NCBI RefSeq assembly: GCF_048544455.1
Contig: NC_133529.1
Span: forward strand, 44,679,456-44,743,455
Reading direction: 5' to 3'
Source of the DNA: Silene latifolia
Lineage: Eukaryota > Streptophyta > Magnoliopsida > Caryophyllales > Caryophyllaceae
Length of the DNA: 64,000 nucleotides
This document shows, piece after piece, positions 36,906 through 46,635 of the stretch. Numbering within the stretch: the first letter of the stretch is position 1; every line of letters begins with the position of its first letter. The notes under the pieces were generated by a model. That model saw only the letters and a list, made by a program, of their open reading frames with translations. It was not told where the DNA came from and ran no database searches. The position numbers and the translations under genes are program-made.

Positions 36906-38234
36906 GTGGGAAGCACCAAAGAATGTTTCGAGGTTAGGAGTTTCTTGGGTTTATTTGGATACTACGGACGGTTCGTGAAAGATTTCTCCAAGATAGCTAG
37001 ACCGATGACAGCGTTGATGAGGAAAGAGAACAGGTTTCGTTGGGATGAGAGTTGTGAGACGGCGTTCCAAACATTAAAGGAGCGGTTGACCACAGCTCCT
37101 GTCTTAGCATTGCCTGAAGGGAGCGAGAATTTTGAGGTTTATACCGATGCTTCGAAGAATGGGTTAGGGTGTGTGTTGATGCAGAATGGTAAGGTGATTG
37201 CCTATGCTTCTAGACAGTTGAAACCTTATGAGGAGAATTACCCTACTCATGATCTGGAGTTGGGTGCAGTGGTGTTTGCTCTCAAGATTTGGAGACATTA
37301 CCTTTATGGAGCAATCTTTAAGGTATTTTCTGATCACAAGAGTCTCAAGTACATCTTCACTCAAAAGGAGTTGAACATGAGACAGAGGAGGTGGATGGAG
37401 CTGATTGGCGATTATGACATGGAAATCATCTACCATGAAGGGAAGGCCAATGTTGTTGCTGATGCTTTGAGTAGGAAGAGTGTACATTCCTTGTGTACAG
37501 CTCTATCTTTGATGAGGTTGAGGGATGAGGTAGCGAGCTTTGGGATTCATATGATGCAGAAAGGAGATGCCATGGGTGATACGACAGTACATATGGAGTT
37601 TTATGATGACATTCGAGGTAAACAAGCTTTGGATCCTAAGATAGTTGAGTGGAGAGCTGGGGTAGAGAAAGGGACAGTGTCCCGCTTTTCTATACATACA
37701 GATGGCAGTTTGAGGTTTGATGGTAGGTGGTGTGTTCCTAATGATGAGGAGTTGAAAAAGACAATCATGACAGAGGCGCATTGCACACCGTATTCAGTTC
37801 ATCCAGGTGGAGATAAGCTATACAAAGATTTGAAGAAAACGTTTTGGTGGCCTGGGATGAAGAAAGAGACAGCTGAGTTTGTGTCCCGTTGTTTGACATG
37901 CCAGAGAGTTAAAGGGGAACAGAGAAGACCACAAGGTAAGATTCAGTCTTTAGAGGTGCCTGAGTGGAAGTGGGAATCCATTTCCATGGATTTCATTGTG
38001 GGTTTGCCAAAGAGTCAACAAGGTAACAACATGATTTGGGTAATAGTGGATCGTCTGACCAAGTCAGCTCACTTTGTTCCAATGAAAGATACATGGACTA
38101 AAGCACAACTGGCTATGGCCTATCGAAAGAACGTGCTTAAGTTACATGGAGTCCCTAAGGACATAGTGTCTGACAGAGATGCGAGGTTTATATCGAGGTT
38201 TTGGAAGGAGTTGCAGGAATCGTTGGAAACTTGA
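36906..38234 (+). pseudogene. Tekay RNase H and integrase (frame open to 38234)
   Basis: A 442-codon frame covers several domains in order: RT thumb ([20 protein letters not shown]), RNase H ([18 protein letters not shown], then [20 protein letters not shown]), the integrase HHCC zinc domain ([20 protein letters not shown] with [10 protein letters not shown]), and the catalytic core ([14 protein letters not shown] and [14 protein letters not shown], the two Asp). A frameshift near 38228 separates it from the catalytic Glu, which lies in the next frame (TERTIKTLEDML). Integrase inserts the cDNA, and RNase H removes the RNA template. Confidence 0.88.
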
Positions 38235-39057
38235 CTTTGAAGATGAGTACAAAGCATTTCATCCCGCGAGATGATGGGCGTGACCGAGAGAACAATCAAG
38301 ACCCTTGAGGATATGTTGCGAGCTTGTGTGATGGATTTTGGTGGTAGCTGGGAACAGAGGTTGGACTTGATAGAGTTTTCTTACAATAACAGCTATCACA
38401 CTAGTATTGGTATGGCACCGTTTGAGGCTTTGTATGGGAGGAGGTGTAGGAGTCCAATCTGTTGGGACGATAGTGCTGAGGCAGTGGTTTTAGGACCAGA
38501 GATGGTGCATGAGATGGTTGAAGCAGATTAAGATGATCAGGGAAAGGATGAGAGCAGCTCAGGATCGACAAAAGAGTTATGCAGATCTACATCGCCGGGA
38601 TATAGAGTTTCAGGTTGGGGATAAGGTTCTTCTGAAAGTGTCTCCTATGCGCGGGGTTATGAGGTTTGGGAAGAAAGGCAAGCTAAGTCAGAAGTTTATA
38701 GGGCCTTATGAGATCTTAGAGCGAGTTGGGGAAGTGGCTTATCGTTTGGCTTTACCTGCTGCTTTGGAGAGAGTGCATAATGTGTTTCATGTATCGCAGC
38801 TGCGGAAGTATGTGAGTGACCCGTCACATGTGTTGGAGGCAGAGAGTTTAGAGCTAGATGAATCTTTATCATATCTTGAGGTACCTAAACAGATTCTTGA
38901 CCGAAAGGTTCGAAAGACTAGGAGTGGTGAGACAGTTTTGCTTAAGATCCTGTGGTCTAACCACGAGACCGAGGAAGCTACATGGGAGGCCGAGGATATC
39001 ATGAAAGAGCGTTACCCTTTCCTTTTTGATCAGGTATGTATGGTTACGGGGACGTAA
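38235..39057 (+). pseudogene. Tekay integrase C-terminus with chromodomain
   Basis: Frame 38271-38531 carries the Glu-containing end of the integrase core (SYHTSIGMAPFEALYGRRCR). After a shift, 38509-39057 carries the GPY/F module (FIGPYEILERVGEVAYRLAL, HNVFHVSQLRKYV). It ends in a chromodomain-like segment (PKQILDRKVRK, then LLKILWSNHETEEATWEAED). Chromodomains in this clade are thought to steer insertion to heterochromatin. The TAA stop at 39055 precedes a roughly 200-bp untranslated tail and the 3' LTR. Confidence 0.82.
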
Positions 39058-39256
39058 CCTTGTTTCTTTTAGGGGGGTAGGAGATGATCGCGAGAGTTTT
39101 AAGAGTTTTATACACCTTTTGTATGTTGTGTCGGGATGTTTGTCTTGGGTTTGTATCATGTTTTGTTTGGCTTTTGAGTCGGGAAGTTGAGGGAGTACCT
39201 TTGTTTTTGTAGTGGTTTGAACTTCGGGGACGAAGTTCTTTTTAAGGAGGGAAGAC

Positions 39257-40592
39257 TGTAATACTCCGTATTTATAGTCTTGGGGGTACTCTATCGAGTA
39301 GCCCTTACTCTGTCGAGTAAGGGCAAGTTGTTGCAGAATAAAATAGTTTCTGACCTGTTGGGCACTCGATCGAGTAGCTGGGGCACTCGATCGAGTAGGG
39401 GGTACTCGATCGAGTACCTTGGGTACTCGATCGAGTGTCCGGGTTTATCGGGGAGTTTTCTCGGGTTTTGTTAATTACGCGATTAAGGTATATAAACATA
39501 TTCGGCATTGTTTTAAAACACTTTTACCAAAACCTAAAACCTGTTTAAGAGAGAAAGCAACTTGTCTTCTTCCTAATCGCGTTCTTGACAATTCCCGGAG
39601 TTCAGACGGTCGGTTTGCATCGTAGTTCGTGTCGTTGGATTTCTTGCGTCGAGGGTAAGCTTTTAATGTAATTTATATAATGATTTATTAAGATTAGTGA
39701 AACCCTAATTTAGGAATTGGGGGTTTTTATGTATAGTAATTGAATAGTAGTATCTATGTGTTGTATGGTAGGAGGAGAGTTCATAGAAGAGGCGTTTTGA
39801 GACAGCTGTAGATACCGTCTGCGTGTTGTGCTTTCCAGGTAGGATTTCCTACTCAGTATTAGTCCCATAATGGGATATTGGTGATGTGCTGTAGTTAGTT
39901 GATTATATAATGATTGTTGTGATTGTGATTGTGATTGTGGTTGTGTTGTTGATGGTTCTCGAGATGCGTTCTACCGAGTGGGGTCACTTGCGGGAGTGAT
40001 CTCACGCCCTAGTTTCGCCCTTAGTGGAACCCGCCACGAAAGGGGATGTGCACATTAATGGACGGGGTTATCGCTCGTACGATGAGCGGGGCTTAGGTGG
40101 GAACGGCTGCGGTCCCCATCTGGTGTGGTGGTCCAAAGTGGACGATCGGTAGTGAGATGATGGGAGTTGGTGGTGTTGTGTGTGTGTGTGTGATTCATTT
40201 GTCTGTTTGCCTTATTATCGTTATCTATATTAATTGTGTGATTAGTCGACCCCGGTGTTGTTTTGTAAACCTGCGGTGATCCATTCGGGGATGGTGAGCA
40301 GATATTGAGCAGGTATAGAGATGAGTACGGGGATAGCTGGGATGGCCACGACATGACGATAGAGTCTTCCGCTGTAGTTTAGTTTTATTTATATTTCAGT
40401 TGAGAACAGTCAGTTTGAATAATGTATCGTACTTTTAGTTGGTTTCATGGATTGTAACTATTCGTTAAACTATTTATAATAAACGTTGTTTCTGTTTTGT
40501 CTATTTGATTATCATACCTCGGGCGACCGAGATGGTGATGTCTTCATACCTGAGTGGTCCTGGTAAGGCACTTGGAGTATGGGGGTGTTACA
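39257..40592 (+). repeat. 3' LTR of the Tekay element
   Basis: 1336 bp, preceded by purine-rich AAGGAGGGAAGAC. It carries the same four CTCGATCGAG sites (39364-39438) and TATA box as the 5' copy. Confidence 0.9.
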
Positions 40593-40597
40593 GTCAT

Positions 40598-41998
40598 GGG
40601 ACATGTGGTTGATGCAGCTAAACTAAAGCTATTCCTGGACCTAATGAGTAGCACGCCGACTCACACTGTCACGACGACAAGAGCGGCGGCACCCCCACAG
40701 GAGACCAGGGCCCAAAAAGTGACTCCGAGAAACTTGAACGGAGCATTGGAGGAAGCCGACCATGTCAAGACGCCGGGGGAACCCAGAGTGCCAGTGGTAA
40801 ACCTGAGCCCTTCCCGCACTCGCGGGAGGACAGCGTCGCCGCGGCACCAACGAGGCCTGCCCCAGAGGAGTGAAAGAAGTCCGACTCACCGAGTCGGAGA
40901 AGAAGTCCGACTCACCGAGTCGGAGAAGAAGCCCGACTCACCGAGTCGGAGAAGAAGTCCGACTCACCGAGTCGGAGAAGAAGCCCTTCCCGCCACGGGG
41001 AGAGGAGCCGGACTAAGGATGCGAGGAGCCGATCGCCGCGTGTCATTCGACACGTGGTCAGACAGCCCCTCAGTGCCTATGTCCTAGAGGTCCCGGTGCC
41101 GACTAAGCTAAAGTTGCCGTCCATATCATACAAAGGAGAAAGCGACCCAACCGACCATGCCGAGGCTTTCGAGTCTTACATGTCGGTATGGGAGCAACCT
41201 GATGAGGTTTGGTGCCGAGTATTCCCAACGACCCTGCATGGGATGGCACAAAGTTGGTACAAGGGGCTACCCAATGGGTCGATATCTTGTTATGGCGACC
41301 TAAGGGACATATTTTTGGCCCGATATTCTTGCAATAAAGGAGGGCCGTCGAGACATCGGATCTCCCGACTATCAAACGGGAGGGAGGCGAGTCTCTCCGA
41401 AGCTATGTGAAGAGGTTCGACGCCAAGGTTCAGCAGATTCGTGAGCCGAACAATGAACCGGCGCCTTCGCGGCGATGAAAGGCCTCCCAAGAGGGGACTT
41501 AAAAACGAGCTCATTAAGTGCGGAGGCTCGAACCTAGACTCCGCCGGGGAAGATGGCCGACCAAGCCATAAAGGTGGAGGACTATCACAAAACCTGGGTA
41601 GGCCACAGCGAGGCCGGGCACTCGAGAGTAAGGGCCGCGGGAGGACAACCCGGATGAAGGACGCCGTGACAATAATAGGTCACGGTCGGACAAGTCCGCC
41701 AGAAACGAGAACTCGGCGGGCGCCGGGGAGTTCGGGACCGTACTACCAAAAGCGGTACAATGGTCACACCCCCCTGGTCGTATCTGCTGCCGAGGTCTTC
41801 GCCCTGAGCAAGAACGAGGGTCAAAAGTGGGAAAGGCCTCCCAAAGCGAGGGGGGACGGTGACACGAGCCAGTACTGTGAGTACCACGGCCACACCGGTC
41901 ACTTAACTGACAACTGCCGACATCCGAAGAATGCCATTGAAGAGCGATCCGGAAGGGGAGCCTCAAAGCAAATATGTTGCCGGAGGCCAAAAGACTAA
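40598..41998 (+). pseudogene. Tat gag, main part
   Basis: After the nested element the gag gene continues (VVDAAKLKLFLDLMSSTP). It passes a 26-bp tandem repeat (40875-40984) and then enters the capsid-like domain in frame 41054-41410: WCRVFPTTLHGMAQSWYKGL, ISCYGDLRDIFLARYSCN. After a shift it reaches a zinc-knuckle-like YCEYHGHTGHLTDNCRHP near 41876-41930 (Cys-His-His-Cys), typical of Tat gag. At least two shifts interrupt it. G+C content is clearly higher than in the surrounding AT-rich DNA. Confidence 0.75.
40875..40984 (+). repeat. 26-bp tandem repeat inside gag, four copies
   Basis: The unit TCCGACTCACCGAGTCGGAG plus AAGAAG is repeated four times, with T/C changes in some copies. GACTC and GAGTC form a palindrome. 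Because 26 is not a multiple of 3, successive copies are read in different frames. Confidence 0.95.
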
Positions 41999-42900
41999 TA
42001 CCGGCGGCTCAAATAAAAATCCGTCTTTGAACGGATAGGAGTAATCCATGTTGTCATCGGGGGCAACGAGAACGGTGGGTCCGCTCATGGGCACAAACGA
42101 CACCTGAACGAGCTATATCAGGCCATCAACTTTGTGCCCAAAACAGCGATCCCCGCTTCCAACATCCCCGATATAACCATTGGGAAGAAGGACTACGAGG
42201 GAGTCATCGCCCCCGCACAAACGACCCACTTGTAGTCCACTTGGACATAGCCAACCACCTGGTCAAGAGGTGCACGATTGACACAGCGCCTACACGAACA
42301 TCATGTTCGGGAGTGCTTTCTCAATCTCGGTCGAAGATTGAGGACTTGAGCCCCGCACCAATCCGTTGTCAGATTTTTCCGGGCCTACTGGTACCCCGGG
42401 GTCAATCGATCGCCGGTGATGTTCGGCGAGGGAATGCGGCTAAGAATGTCCTATCCGAGTTCGTGGTCATTGACGGCTCGTCCGCCTACAACGTTCTCAT
42501 AGGCCGAGTCACTCTGAGCGAGGCCGATGCAGTAATGTCCATCCGGGCCTTGACACTGATGTATGTCTCGGACCGGGGGGAAGCGCATAAGCTCGTCTCA
42601 AAGGACGAAAAAGACGAAGTAGTCAACGTCCAGATATCTGCCAGAGGGTGCAACATGCAATCCCTCAAAGTGGCGAAGAAGTCAGAAAAGGGGAAGAGCC
42701 CATCCTTACAACAGGAGGGTGATCCGATGAACACTGTCGGCGTGGTCGAAGGAGCCGAGACCGAAGAAGTGGAAATTGACCCAGGGCGCACCGTAACTGT
42801 CGGTGTCAACCTGGAGCCAAAATTCACGGCCGCTCTCCTAGACCTGGCCGAGGAAGAACAAAGACGTCTTCGCTTACTCGGCGGCCGAGATGCAGTGTGA
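41999..42900 (+). pseudogene. Tat protease region, broken at the active site
   Basis: Three frames together show the pattern of a Tat retropepsin: a stretch near 42045 (GGNENGGSAHGHK), LDIANHLVKRCTID at 42244, and then FVVIDGSSAYNVLIGRVTL at 42450. The active-site motif (D-T-G-A expected before the YTNIMF read in the next frame) is hit by a one-base loss near 42288. The frame then reads TAPTRTS. Stops near 42010-42110 also interrupt the region. The protease would cleave the gag-pol polyprotein. Confidence 0.65.
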
Positions 42901-44110
42901 GCCGGAGGTAATTGTTCACTGGTCGAACGTACTCTCCACCGCTCGCCCTGTCAAGCAGAAGATGAGGAACTCCTCAGCCGAGAAAGATGAGGCCATCAAG
43001 GCCGAGGTAGATAAATTACTAGCGGCGGGCTTTATCATGCCTTGTACTTATCCCGAGTGGTTAGCTAATGTTGTAAAGGTGAGGAAATCATCGGGGGCGT
43101 GGAGGATGTGTAATCGACGCCAAAGATTGCTATCCCTTGCCTCGAATAGATAGTTTAATCGACGCCACGGCAGGCTACACTATGTTGTGTCTGCTGGACG
43201 CCTTCTCAGGGTATCATCAGGTATTCATGGCCGAAGAAGACATGCCTAAGTGCGCATTCATCACCGGTAACGGCACATACATGTATAAAATGATGCCGTT
43301 CGGTTTGAAGAACGCCGGCGCAACTTACACAAGACTGGTGGACAAAGTGTTCCAAAATAAAAAAGGGCGAAACATTGAGGCTTACGTCGACGATGCTATT
43401 GTAAAAAGCAAGTCTGACAGCGAGCACTTAGCCGATTTACACGAGATATTTTGTTCGCTAAGGAAATACAAGATGAAGCTTAACCCAATGAAATGCAACT
43501 TCGGTGTCCGGTCAGGTAAGTTCCTCGGCGTGCTTGTCAGCGCCAGGGGAATTGATGCCAATCCGAGAAAAAGTCCAAGCACACTTGGACTGCCGGAGCC
43601 GAGGAATCGAAAAGAGGTTATGATGTTGACCGGGAGGATGGCGGCTCTAGCCCGTTTCATCTCTCGGTCAGCCGACAAGAGCACCCCATTCTTCAAAGTG
43701 TTGAAGGGGAATAAAGACTTCGGCTGGGGGAGGAACAGAGCACGGCTTTCGTGCAACCGAAAGCTCATCTTCAAACTCTCCCAACCCCGTCCAGGCCGAT
43801 CTTTGGGGAGACGCTATATCTATACATAGCGATTACCTCGACCACGGTCGATCGTGATCGTCGAGAAGAAGACAAACAACAACACCCAATCTACTTTGTC
43901 AGCCATACATTGTTGCCCGCCGAAAGAAATTATCCACCGATTGAAAAAGCGACCTTTCTTTGTCGTCGTTGCCGCAAGGAAAGCGAAACCTTACTTCGGC
44001 GCACATCCCGTGACGGTCTTAACCGACCAACCATTGGAGAAAGCATTGGAAAAATTTGAGCAATCCGGCAGGCTCATCAAATGGGCAGTAGAGCTATCCG
44101 GCTTCGACAT
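42890..44110 (+). pseudogene. Tat reverse transcriptase and first RNase H
   Basis: RT begins EVDKLLAAGFIMPCTYPEWL. After a shift near 43120 it continues PRIDSLIDATAGYTMLCLLD, MMPFGLKNAGATYTRLVDKV and YVDDAIVKSKSDSEHLADLH, with the catalytic DD near 43390. The thumb region (FLGVLVSARGIDANPRK) leads to RNase H fragments in two frames from 43745 (HPIYFVSHTLLP, then KPYFGAHPVTVLTDQPLEKA). Frames are shifted near 43120, 43760 and 43900. Template copying and RNA removal are the roles. Confidence 0.8.
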
Positions 44111-44460
44111 TCAATACAAGCCGAGGCCCTCGATAAAGGGACAGGCACTTGCAGACTTCCTGGCCGAGTGCACATATCAAGAAGAGCCAAACCCCGGAGT
44201 ATGGGAAGTATACACCGACGGGTCCTCCACGACGAACGGCTCGGGGAGCGGCATCCTTATCATCCCAAACGGGGACGAGTTTGAGTACGCCTTGAAATTT
44301 ACCTTCTCGGCCTCAAACAACGAATCCGAATACGAGGCGGTGATAACTGGAGTCGAGTTAGCTAGAGCCGCCGGGGCGGAGCACATCATTTTGAAAAGAG
44401 ATTCACTTTTAGTGGCTAATCAAATCAGAGATACAATGCATTCCCAGGTCTGAGAACAAC
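44111..44460 (+). CDS. Archaeal-type second RNase H (aRH) of the Tat element
   Basis: Following RNase H in the same frame (43854-44453) is a second RNase H of the aRH type: WEVYTDGSSTTNGSGSGILI, NNESEYEAVITGVELARAAG and ILKRDSLLVANQI. These supply the Asp, Glu and Asp of the active site. An extra aRH directly before integrase is diagnostic for the plant Tat lineage. The frame stops at 44451-44453, where it should continue into the connection to integrase, so a deletion or shift is likely there. Confidence 0.78.
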
Positions 44461-45833
44461 CGAGCCGACGCTCTCTCAAAGCTTGCCAGTTCAACCATCA
44501 AGAATGTCAGTCGAACCGTGCTGGTGGACATCAGGAATGCCAAAAGCATCACTGAGACCGTCGGCATGGTGGGCGACATAGAGGCCGAGACGACGTGGAT
44601 GACTCCGATAATGAAGTACAAATTGATAAATGAGTTACCGGAGGACCGCAGTCTCTCGCAGAAGATAAAGAGGATCGCAGCAAGGTACTTGGTGTTTGAA
44701 GGAGAATTATACAGGAGGTCCGTGATAAGGCCACTCTTGAAATGTGTCGGCCCAGCCGACGCGGAGCTAATACTGACAGAAATTCACGAAGGCATCTGTG
44801 GTCATCACATGGGGGCAAGAACACTAGCCCACAAAGCTCTCCGAGCCGGCTACTTCTGGCCCACCATGCTTGAGGATTCCAGAGCTAAAACCAAAAAGTG
44901 CAACAACTGTCAAATGCATGCTCCGGTGATACATGCACCTTCCCGAGACCTGCAGCCGGTGCTTAGTCCCCTTCCTTTTGCACAGTGGGGGATGGATCTA
45001 CTAGGGCCATTTCCAACGACATCCGGAGGAAGAAAGTACTTGATCGTCGCCGTTGACTACTTCACCAAATGGGTTGAAGCCGTAGCGGTACCTGCGAAGA
45101 CGACGGCGGCCGTAAGAAAGGTAATCTGGGAAAATGTCATAACTCGTTTTGGGTTACCCCAAGTCATGGTATTTGACCACGGCCGAGAGTTTTGGAGTGA
45201 CACAATAATGAACTGGTTGGAGGAACTTGGTATCAAATTTGCATACTCCTCCGTCTGCCACCCACGGAGCAACGGACAAAGCGGAGGCGACCAATAAAAC
45301 AATCCTCAACGGTTTGAAGAAGAAAGTTGAAGACCTAAAGGGAAGATGGGCCGATGAACTACCCGTCGTCCTGTGGTCCCTTCGAACCACGGAGAAAGAA
45401 GCAACGGGGCAGTCCATTCCATTCCACTTAGTCTACGGTGCAGCGATCCCGCTAATCAAGCAACGGTGCGACATTCGTAACGACCACCTTTAACCCGGTT
45501 GAAAATGAGGAAGGTCGAGAACCTCCCTAGACACTGGTCGAAGAAAGCCGAGATACAAAGACGCCTCAACTCGGGCAAAGATACCACAACCGAATGAGAA
45601 GAGCCTACAACCGAAGAGTCCACAAAAGGGACTTAAAAGTAGGAGATCTAGTCCTAAGAAAGTCGGCCGCCACCAACAAAGGAAACATTCATGGTAAATT
45701 GACGGCCAACTGGGAGGGTCCCTACAAAGTGGTTGAAGAAATGAGGCCGGGTACATACCGGCTGACAGACATGGAGAGTGTACCTTTGATGAGCCATTGG
45801 AACACTGACAACCTTAGGAAATACTTTGTATAG
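44461..45833 (+). pseudogene. Tat integrase
   Basis: Frame 44518-45297 carries the HHCC zinc domain (EIHEGICGHHMGARTLAHKA with KKCNNCQMHAP) and the core (FAQWGMDLLGPFPTTSGGRK, then GLPQVMVFDHGREFWSDT). The usual Asn after the second Asp is His here. A shift near 45285 places the catalytic Glu segment (AEATNKTILNGLKKKVEDLK) in frame 45227-45493. A third frame (45594-45833) holds the C-terminal module RRVHKRDLKVGDLVLRKSA and NWEGPYKVVEEMRPGTYRL, ending in a TAG stop. Confidence 0.82.
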
Positions 45834-46635
45834 CGGCGGAGGTGTCCAAAACTGTTGTTGGCACCCCAACGCGTGTTTATATCTAATGAAGAATCATCCA
45901 AGTTTTCCATCAAAGTGTTTATCCTCTCCGTAGTCATATCGAGGTAGACGCCACGGCCCAAGCCGGGCAGTCACCCCAAGAAGTAGACGCCACGGCAGTC
46001 ACTACCAGCGCAGTTGATACTCGCGAAAGCGACCAACATGCCTTAAGAACGTATAAGTACAGTTGAGACGCAAATCTAGCCGCCTCGGCCAACCGAAGGC
46101 CTGGCAGAGGAAGCGATCAATATGTCTACAGATACGAACGTTGTCGCGCCGTAACCTCTAGCCGCCTCGGCCAACCGAAGGCCTGGCAGGGGACACAACG
46201 GTTGATACGCTAACATGTTCACAGCGGCGGTTGGGAAGCGCAAATCGGACGCCTCGGCCAGACCGAGAGTGAAAGAGGAAGCGACCAACATGCCAACATG
46301 TTTAAAAAACGTTAAGTACAGTTGAGATACGCATTCTAACTGCCTCGGCCAGGCCGAAGGTAAAAATGAAAAAAGCGCTCAATTAATAACGTAAGAAGAC
46401 AAGTAAAGGATTGTGATCAAAGCCCCGATCAAGCCGAGGGCCAATAAACAAGCTTTATTGAAAATGATTACAAGGAGAATACAAACGACGACCGTCCCCA
46501 TAGGGATAGCCTAAACACTACCTACCAAAGTTTTACAAAAAACAAGGAAAAGGAGAACAAAAGGTTACAGACATATCATTTGAAGCGCCAAAAGATGGCA
46601 GGGAGGAAAGGCTTAATAAGCGGCCCCGACAGTGG
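45834..46635 (+). repeat. Spacer with a degenerate tandem repeat between integrase and the antisense gene
   Basis: A unit of roughly 75-95 bp built around GCCTCGGCCA(A/G)CCGAAGGCC recurs at about 46079, 46160, 46249 and 46342. It is accompanied by AAGCGACCAACATGCC and AGTACAGTTGAGA. Retand-type elements are known to carry tandem repeats in this 3' region. The last 200 bp would be the 3' untranslated region of the antisense gene. Confidence 0.7.

Larger units (their letters stand above)
33067..40592 (+). mobile_element. Tekay/Del-type chromovirus nested in the Tat gag, TSD GTCAT
   Basis: The LTRs are 33067-34398 and 39257-40592 (TGTAATACTCCG...GGTGTTACA). GTCAT occurs immediately before and after (33062-33066 and 40593-40597). 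Inside are an initiator-Met primer site, a leader with palindromic repeats, gag, RT, RNase H, integrase with a C-terminal chromodomain, and the purine tract AAGGAGGGAAGA before the 3' LTR. The protease region between gag and RT is largely missing and several frames are broken, so the copy is defective. LTR length, primer type and chromodomain favour the Tekay clade. Confidence 0.9.
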
